The notes beneath the pieces were generated by a model, which made no database searches, was not told the DNA's origin, and was given only the letters and a program-made list of their open reading frames with translations. A program made the translations under genes and the position numbers. Shown here piece by piece: positions 31,728-39,359 of a stretch of 61,899 nt of DNA (positions are counted from its first letter, which is position 1; each line of letters opens with the position of its first letter). The DNA comes from a virus: positions 1-61,899 of the IMG/VR virus record IMGVR_UViG_3300044703_000081, one strand, 5' to 3'.

Positions 31728-32183
31728 TGAACACTCCGACGCCGCGACTGCAAAACTCTCGGAGGGGGCTGGGACCGAGAGCCGAGCAATCGCGACGCCG
31801 AACTGAATGGAAACCGCGCCGCGGGCATCGCGGCGCCGTCTCGATAGAGGCAAAGCCCTGGCCTCCATCAGCGCACCCCCGTCGGCAAGCCGATGGGTGC
31901 ATGGAAAAATCCGAGTGAGACTGGACCGCTCGCTTCCCACCCCGGCTTGGCTGTGGCGGCGTGGTACAATGGAGATTATTTCACTCTCCCACGCCGACGG
32001 CGCTAGCACAGCCTCACGGGCCAAAGCCTCGTCCGTCCGCTCACTCGAAACTTGCGCGGGTCGATGACCTTGAACGGATAAACGAACTGGGCTCGCGCCC
32101 AGCGGACAGCCCCGCAGGTCATCTTTCTGAACACCGAGCCCAACTAACGCGCGCTGCCCGATGAAAAGGCGGCGGCCCATGAA
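31728..32183. other. 456-bp gap without a convincing gene; two strong hairpins
   Basis: No reading frame here has protein-like composition or a good start. Two strong inverted repeats stand out. One is GCACCC-CCG-TCGGC-AA-GCCGA-T-GGGTGC at 31873-31900. The other has arms CGGCGTGG (31957-31964) and CCACGCCG (31989-31996) with an inner GAGA/TCTC helix. The stretch is inside the late transcript between small terminase and the tRNA. It could hold structured RNA, a cos-related site or host-derived DNA. Confidence 0.5.
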
Positions 32184-32885
32184 TTAAGATTCCGACAACT
32201 CCGACGGCAACACCGCGCCAGGCACCGCGCCGCCTTCGATCTCGGCGGCGGCATCCTCCAGCCGCTCGCGCACGATGGCGCCGATCGTCACCGTGTCGTG
32301 GGCGGTGAGATGCGGCACCGCGGCGCGGATTTTCGACGGCAGCGACAGGAACGACGTGCGCACGATGGTGGCAAACCGGGTCCAGCCCTCGCGCACGACC
32401 TCGCGCGGGATGTTCTTGCGATCGCGATCGGCCTTGCGGTCGATCAATTCCTGCTGCTTGAGCTGCTCGGTCTTGGCGCGCTCGTCGGCGAGCGAGAGCC
32501 CTTCCGACGTCCGGCCCGCCGCCATCCGGCGCAGGTGATCCATGTAGGCGCGCAGCGACGCCAGCACCGCGAAGCCTTTGCCGCCCTTGTCGTCGGCCCG
32601 CACTAGGATCCCGCGCTCGGCGAGATCGCGCACGAAGCGCGGCGTGATGTTGAACAGCGACGCCAGTTCGGCGCCGCTCGCCGTCTCCGGCAGCGATTCC
32701 ACCAGCCCGACGCGGGCGGCGGACGCGGGCGGCCCCGAAGGCACCGCCCGCTTCCCCTTCCGCTCGCCCACCGAGGGTTTATGAGCTTTTGGCGACTTCG
32801 CCGGTTGTCGTTTCGTTCGTTGGGGCTTTTTGGAGCGCGCTTTTTTTGCTGGCTTGCGCGACGTCCGTTTAGAACCCGAAAGCAT
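32184..32885 (-). CDS. Terminase small subunit (lambda Nu1-like)
   Basis: A 233-residue DNA-recognition subunit. A strongly basic N-terminal tail (RKPAKKARSKKPQRTKRQPA) precedes a winged-helix-like region (ASLFNITPRFVRDLAERGIL) and a charged helix (LADERAKTEQLKQQELIDRK), the layout of Nu1-type small terminases. It would bind the cos site and load the large subunit. The basic tail is longer than in lambda. It overlaps the 3' end of the gpZ-like gene by 17 bases. Confidence 0.82.
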   Translation of the reverse strand: MLSGSKRTSRKPAKKARSKKPQRTKRQPAKSPKAHKPSVGERKGKRAVPSGPPASAARVGLVESLPETASGAELASLFNITPRFVRDLAERGILVRADDKGGKGFAVLASLRAYMDHLRRMAAGRTSEGLSLADERAKTEQLKQQELIDRKADRDRKNIPREVVREGWTRFATIVRTSFLSLPSKIRAAVPHLTAHDTVTIGAIVRERLEDAAAEIEGGAVPGAVLPSELSES

Positions 32886-33420
32886 GGAGCATGTTGCTCA
32901 CGACGCGGCGCTCGAGGTCGCGCTCGGCGAAGGCCTCGCGCGCCTTCAAGTTGGGCATGTCGCGGCGCATCAGCTCGCTCGGCAGCACCGGACCCCACAA
33001 CATCTGCAACGGTCCGCGCTGCGAGCCGCGGCGGCGGTAGATGCGGCCGCCATAGGCCGCGATCGTGAAGGCGCCGCGATAGGTCTGACCGCGCCAATCG
33101 CCGGCGCGGGCGCCGAGCATGCCGCGTGACCAGGCGCGGTAGGTGAATTCGCCGAGCGGGATCGCCTGATCGGTGAACACCACCGCGGCGTCCATCGCGC
33201 CGGCCGGCGAGGCGAGGCGCACTTTCGAAATGCGCGCCACCCGGCTCGCTGGAATCTTCGTCCCCGCGGCGACGGTGGCGACGGAATCTTTTTCCTGCAC
33301 GCGGATGTGTTCGTTCAAGCCGCGCGCGGCGGCCAGCCGCATCGCCGGAGAATCCAGGCGCTGCACGAAAGTGCCGATTCCCGCCGCCCGGTTCACCGCG
33401 ATCTGGATCTTCACGCCCAT
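32869..33420 (-). CDS. Minor tail protein Z-like (gpZ)
   Basis: A 183-residue protein that resembles prophage minor tail protein Z. Segments such as AMRLAAARGLNEHIRVQEKD and VARISKVRLASPAGAMDAAV fit the family, whose members are needed for joining or for DNA connection at the head-tail interface. It is the first gene of the leftward late operon, upstream of the terminase genes, which is an unusual place for Z. The ATG at 33420 faces the main divergent control region. Confidence 0.7.
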   Translation of the reverse strand: MGVKIQIAVNRAAGIGTFVQRLDSPAMRLAAARGLNEHIRVQEKDSVATVAAGTKIPASRVARISKVRLASPAGAMDAAVVFTDQAIPLGEFTYRAWSRGMLGARAGDWRGQTYRGAFTIAAYGGRIYRRRGSQRGPLQMLWGPVLPSELMRRDMPNLKAREAFAERDLERRVVSNMLHAFGF

Positions 33421-34033
33421 CGACGCGTCCTTGCTCGCGCTTCGAGTACGAATTTGCCTCGCAGCGCGATTTTTCCCGATTTTTGGCGGAGGTACCCCCT
33501 AAGAGACCCTGCCAGCGACCGATATCCCGCGCGGCGGCGGCCTCGCAGGCCTGTGGGGGCGGATACGGTCCCTACGATTTCATGGGCAGCTGCTCGCGGG
33601 CTCGCGCGCGCCAGGTGCACGAGCTCGCGCTCGAGCACTCGACTGCACGCCGCCGGCGCGCAAGGTGTTGCGTCACATGACACGCACCTCGTGGCTGCAG
33701 GACTCAAGCGTCCGCCAGGGCGGCGATAGGTCGGGCAGGTTAGATTGGAATGCGCGTAGGGAAGGGGGAAAGTGCTCACCCTGTCAAACCGCCGTTGGGG
33801 GGACAACAGGCGTTTGACAAATAGAGAATGCCATGCCCCGCACCGCGACTCGCATAGCATAAGCACGCCGCAACGCGCGTCCTAACACCCAACAAAAGAA
33901 TGATATTGCACGCTTTTCCTCACTTTGTTGGTGCATGCAGACGCGTCCTGTGCTAGACAATTCTCAGGAGCGAAGCGCGCTCCACAGCCGCGATTGCGCG
34001 GTATTCCGGGATCACCGGGTAGGAGACGACAAG
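33421..34033. promoter_or_regulatory. 613-bp divergent control region between late operon and rightward block
   Basis: No convincing gene lies here. Reading frames have Arg/Pro-rich, shadow-like composition. The region must hold the start of the leftward late transcript and of the rightward transcript for 34034-38640. Noted elements are a TGTCAAAC/GTTTGACA dyad (33782-33819), a GGAGCG/CGCTCC hairpin (33967-33983), a CCGCGATTGCGCGG hairpin (33988-34001) and a less GC-rich stretch around 33890-33960. I cannot assign -10 boxes with confidence. The cos site might also be here. Confidence 0.55.
33782..33819. promoter_or_regulatory. Inverted repeat with two outward-pointing TTGACA boxes
   Basis: TGTCAAAC (33782-33789) and GTTTGACA (33812-33819) form an 8-bp dyad with a 22-bp spacer. 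Each arm contains TTGACA in outward direction, as for divergent -35 boxes or an operator pair. Good -10 boxes are not visible at the proper distance, so this may be an activator or repressor site instead. Confidence 0.4.
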
Positions 34034-34285
34034 ATGACAATCACCCAAGCCAGAACCACGACACTTCCGGTCTGCATGATCGAGCTGCGCAGCGTCTATG
34101 GCGAATGGAAAGTCTACCCCATTGGCTATGAGGCAAAGCAGTTTGCCGAGATTGCCGGGACCACGACGCTAACGCCTCGCGTGCTGCGCTCAATCGAGCG
34201 CCTGGGTTATCGACTCATGATCGAGAGCGGCGGTTCCGGCAAAGGCCAAGCCGTGCTCGATGCCATGCTCAAGTCAATTCATTGA
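34034..34285 (+). CDS. Small protein of unknown function, first of rightward block
   Basis: An 83-residue protein. I start it at the ATG at 34034, which follows a good ribosome-binding site (TAGGAGA). The sequence MTITQARTTTLPVCMIELRS is followed by GEWKVYPIGYEAKQFAEIAG and a helical C-terminus (TPRVLRSIERLGYRLMIES). I do not recognise the family. It is preceded by two hairpins (33967-33983 and 33988-34001) and its stop codon begins the first three-hairpin leader of the next gene. Confidence 0.65.
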   Translation: MTITQARTTTLPVCMIELRSVYGEWKVYPIGYEAKQFAEIAGTTTLTPRVLRSIERLGYRLMIESGGSGKGQAVLDAMLKSIH

Positions 34286-34380
34286 CGTTGCGGCCGGTGG
34301 CCGGCGCAGCCCGGCCACTCCCGGAACGCCAGTGTTCCCGTCGCCCGCGATCGTGCGGGGACGTTTTGGAGGTCTCAGTC
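34283..34380 (+). promoter_or_regulatory. Three-hairpin leader, copy 1
   Basis: Starting at the stop codon (TGACGTTGCGGCCGG), the leader has hairpin 1 (GTGGCCGG at 34297-34304 with CCGGCCAC at 34311-34318), hairpin 2 (GGAAC 34323-34327 with GTTCC 34334-34338), hairpin 3 (CCCGCGATCGTGCGGG, 34344-34359) and then GGAGG before the ATG at 34381. The whole arrangement is repeated at 34906-35002. Confidence 0.65.
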
Positions 34381-34908
34381 ATGGGTACAAGGTCCGATAT
34401 CATCGTGCAGCTGGGGAACGGCACGTGGAAGCGAATCTACTGCCATTGGGATGGCTATCTGGCGCACAACGGCCGCATCCTGTTCGATCACTACACGTCG
34501 CAAAAACAGGCGGAGCAGCTGGTCGCGCCCGGCGACATGTCATCGCTGGAAAAGGACTGCAGCAAGCCGAAGGGCCACAGCTTCGACAAGCGGGTCAAGG
34601 GCTATTGCGTCTACTACGGCCGCGACCGCGGCGAAAAGGACGTGGCCGGCACCACCGGCGACACCCTGCAGGCGGTGTGGCCGGAGGATAGCGGCACCGA
34701 ATTCACCTACGTTTGGAAGGATGGCAAGTGGTGGGTCGGTGATCCGGATGAAGGCACGCAGACCTTGATCGACTTGGGCGATGCTCTCACCGGCAAGCGC
34801 ACCTTGCAGCCGGCCGTGAAATGCTTCGGCGTCAGCACCGTCATCGGCAAGCACGCCGCCCATGACCCGGCCAAGCCCGATCATCACACCTGGACCAGCT
34901 ATTTGTGA
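34381..34908 (+). CDS. Conserved phage/plasmid hypothetical protein (MGTRSDIIVQ family)
   Basis: A 175-residue soluble protein. The start MGTRSDIIVQLGNGTWKRIY and the segments HWDGYLAHNGRILFDHYTS and VKGYCVYYGRDRGEKDVAGT characterise a family I have seen widely on mobile elements, always without assigned function. The start at 34381 is set by GGAGG in the leader. Trp- and Tyr-rich strands with GKWWVGDPDEG near the end suggest a small beta-rich binding domain. It is translated behind the first three-hairpin leader. Confidence 0.72.
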   Translation: MGTRSDIIVQLGNGTWKRIYCHWDGYLAHNGRILFDHYTSQKQAEQLVAPGDMSSLEKDCSKPKGHSFDKRVKGYCVYYGRDRGEKDVAGTTGDTLQAVWPEDSGTEFTYVWKDGKWWVGDPDEGTQTLIDLGDALTGKRTLQPAVKCFGVSTVIGKHAAHDPAKPDHHTWTSYL

Positions 34909-35002
34909 CGTTGCGGCCGGGCGGTGCGCCGCGGCGCACCGCCTCCCGGAACGCCACCGTTCCCGCCCCGCGATCGTGCGGGGCGATCAGGAGGAAAGAG
35001 GG
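34906..35002 (+). promoter_or_regulatory. Three-hairpin leader, copy 2
   Basis: The leader again begins at the stop codon with TGACGTTGCGGCCGG. Hairpin 1 has 10-bp arms (34920-34929 and 34934-34943), different in sequence from copy 1 but with intact pairing. Hairpin 2 is GGAAC (34948-34952) with GTTCC (34959-34963). Hairpin 3 is CCCCGCGATCGTGCGGGG (34966-34983). CAGGAGG follows before the ATG at 35003. Confidence 0.65.
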
Positions 35003-35482
35003 ATGAATACATTCACCGACCGCGAGCTCGGCACCGTGCTCGCCGCGCTGCGCACTTGGCAGCGGCATCACGCCAGACAGATGTTCACCAGCGACACCCG
35101 GCTGCCAGAAGATGACATCGCGACCGTCGGCCGCACCCTGCATCCGCTCACCGTCGAGGAAATCGACGCCCTGTGCGAGCGGCTCAACACGCCGAGCACC
35201 GCCCCGGTGATCGCCATCGCCCTCGACGGCGGCGTGGTGCAATCGGTGGTGAGCGACGATCCCCGCCTGCAGGGCATCGACGTGCTGGTGATCGACTATG
35301 ACGCCGAAGGCGCCACCGAACTCTACCAAGTGCGACAGACCGGCGCCGGCCATGCAGCCGACGACAAGGCCTACGCCGCGCTCTCCGATCACGCCATCGG
35401 CGCGGCCGACGGCATTGCGCTCGCCGAGACCTGGGAACAGTTCTGCAAGCACGGTCCGCTTCCCGTGGCGGAGGGCGCGTGA
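35003..35482 (+). CDS. Hypothetical protein of rightward block
   Basis: A 159-residue protein starting MNTFTDRELGTVLAALRTWQ. The N-terminal part (residues 1-55) is helical and followed by VIAIALDGGVVQSVVSDDPR and GIDVLVIDYDAEGATELYQV, strands common in proteins of the same mobile-element context. The C-terminus repeats short helices. I do not recognise a function. It is preceded by the second three-hairpin leader and followed after one base by the next gene, so the two are likely translated together. Confidence 0.68.
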   Translation: MNTFTDRELGTVLAALRTWQRHHARQMFTSDTRLPEDDIATVGRTLHPLTVEEIDALCERLNTPSTAPVIAIALDGGVVQSVVSDDPRLQGIDVLVIDYDAEGATELYQVRQTGAGHAADDKAYAALSDHAIGAADGIALAETWEQFCKHGPLPVAEGA

Positions 35483-35483
35483 C

Positions 35484-36074
35484 ATGCACAACGACAATGA
35501 GCCGCTCTACAGCCCCGGCAATGCCGGAAAGCTTGGCGCACCTTGGGTCATCGTGCGCGACGATGACGAAGCGATCGAGGTGTTCGACTGCCGCCGGGAA
35601 ATCGTCTGGCTGGAAGATTGGTCAAACCTGCCGGCCGATGAATACACCGAGGCCGAAATCGTCCAGGCCAAGGCGGAAGGCCGCGCCCGCATCGCCGCTA
35701 TCGTCGCGGCGATCAACGGCGCCGCCGAACGCCCGGCCGGCTTCGAAGCCTTCAAGGCCGGCCAGCCGGCACGGGCGATCTTCCGCGCCTTGGGCTTGAG
35801 CGAATATCTGGAAGCCGCCACCAGCTGGCGCGTGCTGCGCATGCTGATCGTGCAGTTCAACGATTGCGACAAGGGCAACTTCGTGGCGTTGGCGCGCCGT
35901 TACGACGGCGTCTGCAGCTCCGGCGAGCGCGTGCTGTTGCATGCCATCTGCTACGTCACCGACTTCGCCTGGCTCGCCGACGAGCTCGGCGGCAAGCGCG
36001 TCTGGCAGAACATGCACCGCGCCAGCGGCGAGTGGCGGCAGGCCGTTGTCGCCTGCATCGCGGCGGAGGTGTGA
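35484..36074 (+). CDS. Hypothetical protein of rightward block
   Basis: A 196-residue acidic protein starting MHNDNEPLYSPGNAGKLGAP. It contains EAIEVFDCRREIVWLEDWSN at the N-terminus and a long helical C-terminal part (AIFRALGLSEYLEAATSWRV, LLHAICYVTDFAWLADELGG). No family or catalytic motif is evident to me. One base separates it from the previous stop and one from the next start, showing tight coupling. Confidence 0.66.
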   Translation: MHNDNEPLYSPGNAGKLGAPWVIVRDDDEAIEVFDCRREIVWLEDWSNLPADEYTEAEIVQAKAEGRARIAAIVAAINGAAERPAGFEAFKAGQPARAIFRALGLSEYLEAATSWRVLRMLIVQFNDCDKGNFVALARRYDGVCSSGERVLLHAICYVTDFAWLADELGGKRVWQNMHRASGEWRQAVVACIAAEV

Positions 36075-36075
36075 C

Positions 36076-36645
36076 ATGGACAATACTCACCCGCGCGCCA
36101 TCGTCGCCCAATTCCACAAGGATTCAGGCGGTCGGCTGACGATGTTTTCACTGACGGTCATTGAGCACGGCACCGAGCGCGATGGACGCGAATACCTCTG
36201 TCGAAAGACTTACGACGTCGATCACTCACGGGCGTATGGCTATCTGTTCCATCAAAGCGGTGGTGGAGGTTCGCTCCCCGTCAATGTGCAGGGAATCTAC
36301 TTCGCCAGCGGCGATGTCGAGATCGAGGAAAAGCCGACCCAGCTCGTAGACGCGCGCGACAAGCCGCCGTGGCGGGGAAAAAAGACCCGCGCGATCCGCA
36401 AGCGCAACCGGACGCGCCGCCTGCCCAGGCTCCCCAAAGCCTGGACTCTTGAGCCCGGCTGGGACTTGCTGGACTGGATGCACCACAACGCGATTGAGCA
36501 GCGCGCCGTTTGGTGCTCGACGTGTCGCGACCGGTTTCCCGAAGATAGCCTGTGCGAGCATTGCTGGTGGTGCAACGTGAACGGCTGGTATTCGACCCCA
36601 GCCGAACGCTGCGAGTGCAAGGACCGCGAGGAGTGCTACGGATGA
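36076..36645 (+). CDS. Zinc-ribbon-like hypothetical protein
   Basis: A 189-residue protein. The N-terminal half is beta-rich (GRLTMFSLTVIEHGTERDGR), a basic linker follows (KKTRAIRKRNRTRRLPRLPK) and the C-terminus has eight Cys residues in pairs (WCSTCRDRF, CEHCWWC, CECKDREEC), fitting one or two zinc sites. Basic linker plus Cys cluster suggest nucleic-acid or protein binding. The function is not known. Its stop overlaps the start of the next gene. Confidence 0.66.
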   Translation: MDNTHPRAIVAQFHKDSGGRLTMFSLTVIEHGTERDGREYLCRKTYDVDHSRAYGYLFHQSGGGGSLPVNVQGIYFASGDVEIEEKPTQLVDARDKPPWRGKKTRAIRKRNRTRRLPRLPKAWTLEPGWDLLDWMHHNAIEQRAVWCSTCRDRFPEDSLCEHCWWCNVNGWYSTPAERCECKDREECYG

Positions 36646-37229
36646 CCGCCGCCCTTGACACCAAGCCGCTCCCGCGGGACGACGGGGTCATGCCGACCCC
36701 GTCCGACCTGCGCGCGCTCCGCACCCTCCTCGGCTACAGCCGCGACGAGATGGCGCGCCTGCTCGACGCCGGCGGCCGCGACGGCCGCCCGCTCACCGGC
36801 GAGGACATCCGCAAGCTCGAGCGCGCCCGCACCTGGTTCGTCAGCGCCACCCATGTGGAGACGCTGGAGATCATGCTGGCGCGCGTCAACATCGCGCTCG
36901 ACGAAGCCCTGCAGGGCGAGCCACCGAAGTTCCTCATCGCCTTCCCGAACGACGGCGCTTTCCGCGACTATGCGCCGGCGATGGCCGAATGGATGCACTA
37001 CAACTCCGCGCACCTGATGTTCACCGCCCGCCTGCTCGACGGATGGATGGTCGACGGCCACCGCCCCGAGGTGATGGAGCTCGTGCCGGCGTCCTACGCG
37101 CAATTCCGCAACGACCGCAACGCGCCCGACAATGACGCCACCCGGCTCGCCTGGGCCGCGGACTACCGCACCCTGATCAAGCAGCGCTCCGGCCTGCTGC
37201 GGCCGGAGCGGGAGAACGACGACGCATAA
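36642..37229 (+). CDS. Helix-turn-helix protein (Xre-like) of rightward block
   Basis: A 195-residue protein. Residues about 18-60 (PSDLRALRTLLGYSRDEMAR and LTGEDIRKLERARTWF) look like an Xre-type helix-turn-helix. The C-terminal about 130 residues (NDGAFRDYAPAMAEWMHYNS, LVPASYAQFRNDRNAPDNDA) have no known domain to me. It may regulate the block or act as an adaptor for the HerA-like ATPase that follows. The start overlaps the preceding stop (ATGA). Confidence 0.65.
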   Translation: MTAALDTKPLPRDDGVMPTPSDLRALRTLLGYSRDEMARLLDAGGRDGRPLTGEDIRKLERARTWFVSATHVETLEIMLARVNIALDEALQGEPPKFLIAFPNDGAFRDYAPAMAEWMHYNSAHLMFTARLLDGWMVDGHRPEVMELVPASYAQFRNDRNAPDNDATRLAWAADYRTLIKQRSGLLRPERENDDA

Positions 37230-37236
37230 TCACACG

Positions 37237-37252
37237 GCCGCGATCGCGCGGC
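37237..37252 (+). promoter_or_regulatory. GCCGCGATCGCGCGGC hairpin before the HerA-like gene
   Basis: A 6-bp stem with an ATCG-containing loop is placed 17 bases before the ATG at 37270 and just upstream of AGGAGG. The same core hairpin precedes the genes at 34034, 34381 and 35003 and the minus-strand gene starting at 55788. Confidence 0.55.
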
Positions 37253-37269
37253 GTGAACAGGAGGAACAC

Positions 37270-38640
37270 ATGACCACCATCCCGCTCGGCACCACCGCCG
37301 CCGGCGAAGCCATTGCGCTGCCGCTGCGCCTCGCCAACCGCCACGGCCTGATCACCGGCGCCACCGGCACCGGCAAGACGGTCACCTTGCAGCGCCTGGC
37401 GGAAGGCTTCTCCGCCGCCGGCGTGCCGGTGTTCATGGCCGACATCAAGGGCGACCTCACCGGCTTGGCCACCTCCTTCCCCGTCCGCTTCTTCGACCTG
37501 TTCGGCGAGCAAGGCCTGCCCATGCGCACCTCGGTGCACGAAATGGGCCCGCTGCTGCTGGCGCGCATGCTCGAATTGAACGACACGCAAGAGGGCATCC
37601 TCAATATCGCCTTCCGCTGGTCGCCGCACGGCGTCACCGTGCCGCTGCGCGACCTGCACGACCTGCGCGCGCGGCTCTCGGCCATGCTCGATTACCTCCC
37701 CGAGATCCGTGCCGCGTATGGCAACGTCGCCGCCGCACCCATCGCGGTGATCCAGCGCGCGCTGCTGGTGCTCGACACCCAGGGCGGCGACCGCCTGTTC
37801 GGCGAGCCCGCCTTCGACATAGCCGACCTGCTCACCACCACCACCGGCGAGCCGCGCCAGCGCGTCCGCGACGGATCGCGCGTAAACGGCCTCGGCACCA
37901 TCAACCTGCTCGCCGCCGACCGCCTGCTGGAGACGCCGCGGCTCTACGCCACCTTCCTGCTGTGGCTGCTCACCGCGCTGTTCGACCACCTGCCCGAGGC
38001 CGGCGACGCCGACAAGCCCAGGCTGGTGTTCTTCTTCGACGAAGCGCACCTGCTGTTCGCCGACGCGCCCAAGCGGCTCCTGGAGACCATCGAGCGCACC
38101 GTGCGCCTGATCCGCAGCAAAGGCGTCGGCGTCTATTTCGTGACGCAAAGCCCGCGCGACGTGCCCGACAGTGTGCAGGCGCAATTGTCCCACCGCATCC
38201 AGCACGCGCTGCGGGTCTACACCGCGCGCGACCGCCGCATGCTCAAGGCGGTGGCCGACGGCTTCCGCCCGCCCGCGCACCTCGCCGACGCGCCGAAGAA
38301 AGCCGCCGCCTGGATCGAAGCCGAGGTCACCACGCTCTCCACCGGCGAAGCCTTGGTCTCATTGCTGACCACCGAGACCGGCGCGCCCATGCCGGTCGTG
38401 AAGGTCAACGTAACCCGCCCGGTATCGCAGATCGGCCCAATCGCCGACGCCGCCCGTGCCGCCATCATCGCCGCCGATGCGCTGGCCGGCAAATACACCC
38501 CCGCGCTCGATCGCCCGGCGCAGTTCCGCGCCTTCTGCAAGCGCTTGGTCACCACCGGCGAATTGCCGTCCGCCGTCGTCGCCGAGGCCTTCGCACCGCC
38601 ACCGGCCGCGGCATCGTGGCTGGCGCGGCTGTTCGGGTGA
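37270..38640 (+). CDS. HerA/YjgR-like (DUF853) hexameric ATPase
   Basis: A 456-residue P-loop ATPase of the HerA-FtsK superfamily, closest in layout to the YjgR/DUF853 group. Walker A is GATGTGKT at residues 30-37. DIKGDLTGL follows and is highly typical of DUF853 proteins. Walker B is LVFFFDEAHLLF near residue 258, then RSKGVGVYFVTQSPRDVPDS and the arginine-bearing QLSHRIQHALRVYTARDRR. HerA-type ATPases translocate DNA or act with nucleases and in phage defence. No NurA or other nuclease is directly next to it. The role here is unknown. Confidence 0.82.
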   Translation: MTTIPLGTTAAGEAIALPLRLANRHGLITGATGTGKTVTLQRLAEGFSAAGVPVFMADIKGDLTGLATSFPVRFFDLFGEQGLPMRTSVHEMGPLLLARMLELNDTQEGILNIAFRWSPHGVTVPLRDLHDLRARLSAMLDYLPEIRAAYGNVAAAPIAVIQRALLVLDTQGGDRLFGEPAFDIADLLTTTTGEPRQRVRDGSRVNGLGTINLLAADRLLETPRLYATFLLWLLTALFDHLPEAGDADKPRLVFFFDEAHLLFADAPKRLLETIERTVRLIRSKGVGVYFVTQSPRDVPDSVQAQLSHRIQHALRVYTARDRRMLKAVADGFRPPAHLADAPKKAAAWIEAEVTTLSTGEALVSLLTTETGAPMPVVKVNVTRPVSQIGPIADAARAAIIAADALAGKYTPALDRPAQFRAFCKRLVTTGELPSAVVAEAFAPPPAAASWLARLFG

Positions 38641-38666
38641 AGGTATGCGTGTCACACGTATACCTT
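38640..38666. terminator. Convergent hairpin terminator between HerA-like gene and early operon
   Basis: A 12-bp stem (38640-38651 with 38655-38666, one G-T pair) closes a TCA loop between two converging genes. It overlaps the stop codon of the HerA-like gene. Flanking T or A runs are short, so termination efficiency is uncertain, but it should work in both directions. Confidence 0.7.
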
Positions 38667-38669
38667 TCA

Positions 38670-38927
38670 TCAGTCCCCATCGGCGCGAAGTCGGCGGCAT
38701 GCGCGCCTGATCTCGCTGGCATCGTCGTTGTCGCCGTAGTCGCAATCGCCGCACGCCGTGCAGGTGTTGACCGGAACCGAGCACGCGCCGGCCTTGCACC
38801 CACAGTTGGCACCGCCCAGGCTCTCCCACCGATGCCCGACCTCGGCGCAGGTCGCCGCCGCCGCGGCCCTCTCCAGTCGCGCGACCTCTGCTTTGGCGGA
38901 CTCAAGTTGTTCTGCGAGCTTCATCAT
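38670..38927 (-). CDS. Small Cys-rich protein, last gene of early operon
   Basis: An 85-residue protein: an N-terminal coiled-coil-like helix (KLAEQLESAKAEVARLERAA) followed by a Cys-rich region (CGCKAGACSVPVNTCTACGD) likely to bind zinc. Function unknown. It overlaps the previous gene by 26 bases and ends right at the convergent terminator. Confidence 0.62.
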   Translation of the reverse strand: MMKLAEQLESAKAEVARLERAAAAATCAEVGHRWESLGGANCGCKAGACSVPVNTCTACGDCDYGDNDDASEIRRACRRLRADGD

Positions 38928-39108
38928 CCGCGTTCTTCCGTTTCAATTCGGCATTGTGCGCAGCGATCGCCGCCTTCACCGCCGGCCCGTGACTGACCTT
39001 GGCCTCCGCCATCGCGGCGATCACGCACCAGTTGATTCCCATGTCGGCGATGATCGAAGCGGCCAGCTCTTTGCCGAGCACGCGCTCGCACGCTTCCCGG
39101 ATGTTCAT
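38902..39108 (-). CDS. Small hypothetical protein
   Basis: A 68-residue helical protein starting MNIREACERVLGKELAASII. Chosen start ATG at 39108 overlaps the previous stop (ATGA). No domain recognised. It is part of the chain of small overlapping early genes. Confidence 0.6.
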   Translation of the reverse strand: MNIREACERVLGKELAASIIADMGINWCVIAAMAEAKVSHGPAVKAAIAAHNAELKRKNADDEARRTT

Positions 39109-39359
39109 CGCTTCCCCACTGTGTCGAGCGTGCCGTCGTCGACCACCGCCAGCACCCGCTCGGCCAGTTGCTCCATCGACCGGCCCCACACGTCGCCGGC
39201 GCCGCACACGTTCACGCTCACCGTGGCGTCGGTGTACGAGATCAGCACGCATCCGCGCAGCCCCATGCCCCGCGCCAGCCGCGTAAGCTCGCGCGCCAGC
39301 CGATCGGTGCGCGGGTCGACGGCGAGCAGGGCGGGGCGGACGTCAATCGTACTTGCCAC
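39105..39359 (-). CDS. Small hypothetical protein (GTG start)
   Basis: An 84-residue protein read from the GTG at 39359 (ASTIDVRPALLAVDPRTDRL), since no ATG gives the conserved part. Strands such as GLRGCVLISYTDATVSVNVC and a C-terminal helix (SMEQLAERVLAVVDDG) suggest a small alpha/beta fold. Function unknown. It overlaps both neighbours. Confidence 0.58.
   Translation of the reverse strand: MASTIDVRPALLAVDPRTDRLARELTRLARGMGLRGCVLISYTDATVSVNVCGAGDVWGRSMEQLAERVLAVVDDGTLDTVGKR

Noticed and set aside
31454-31828. A longer 124-residue reading of the small gene before terminase, running through the tRNA
   Set aside because: The segment MAHNLEVAGSNPAPAT is simply the translated tRNA-Met sequence; a common annotation artefact.
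31689-32180. A 163-residue minus-strand frame in the gap after the small terminase gene
   Set aside because: Low-quality composition, overlaps the tRNA gene and has no ribosome-binding site or known pattern.
33411-33866. A 151-residue minus-strand frame upstream of the gpZ-like gene
   Set aside because: Arg/Ser/Pro-rich, no conserved pattern, and lies across the central control region.
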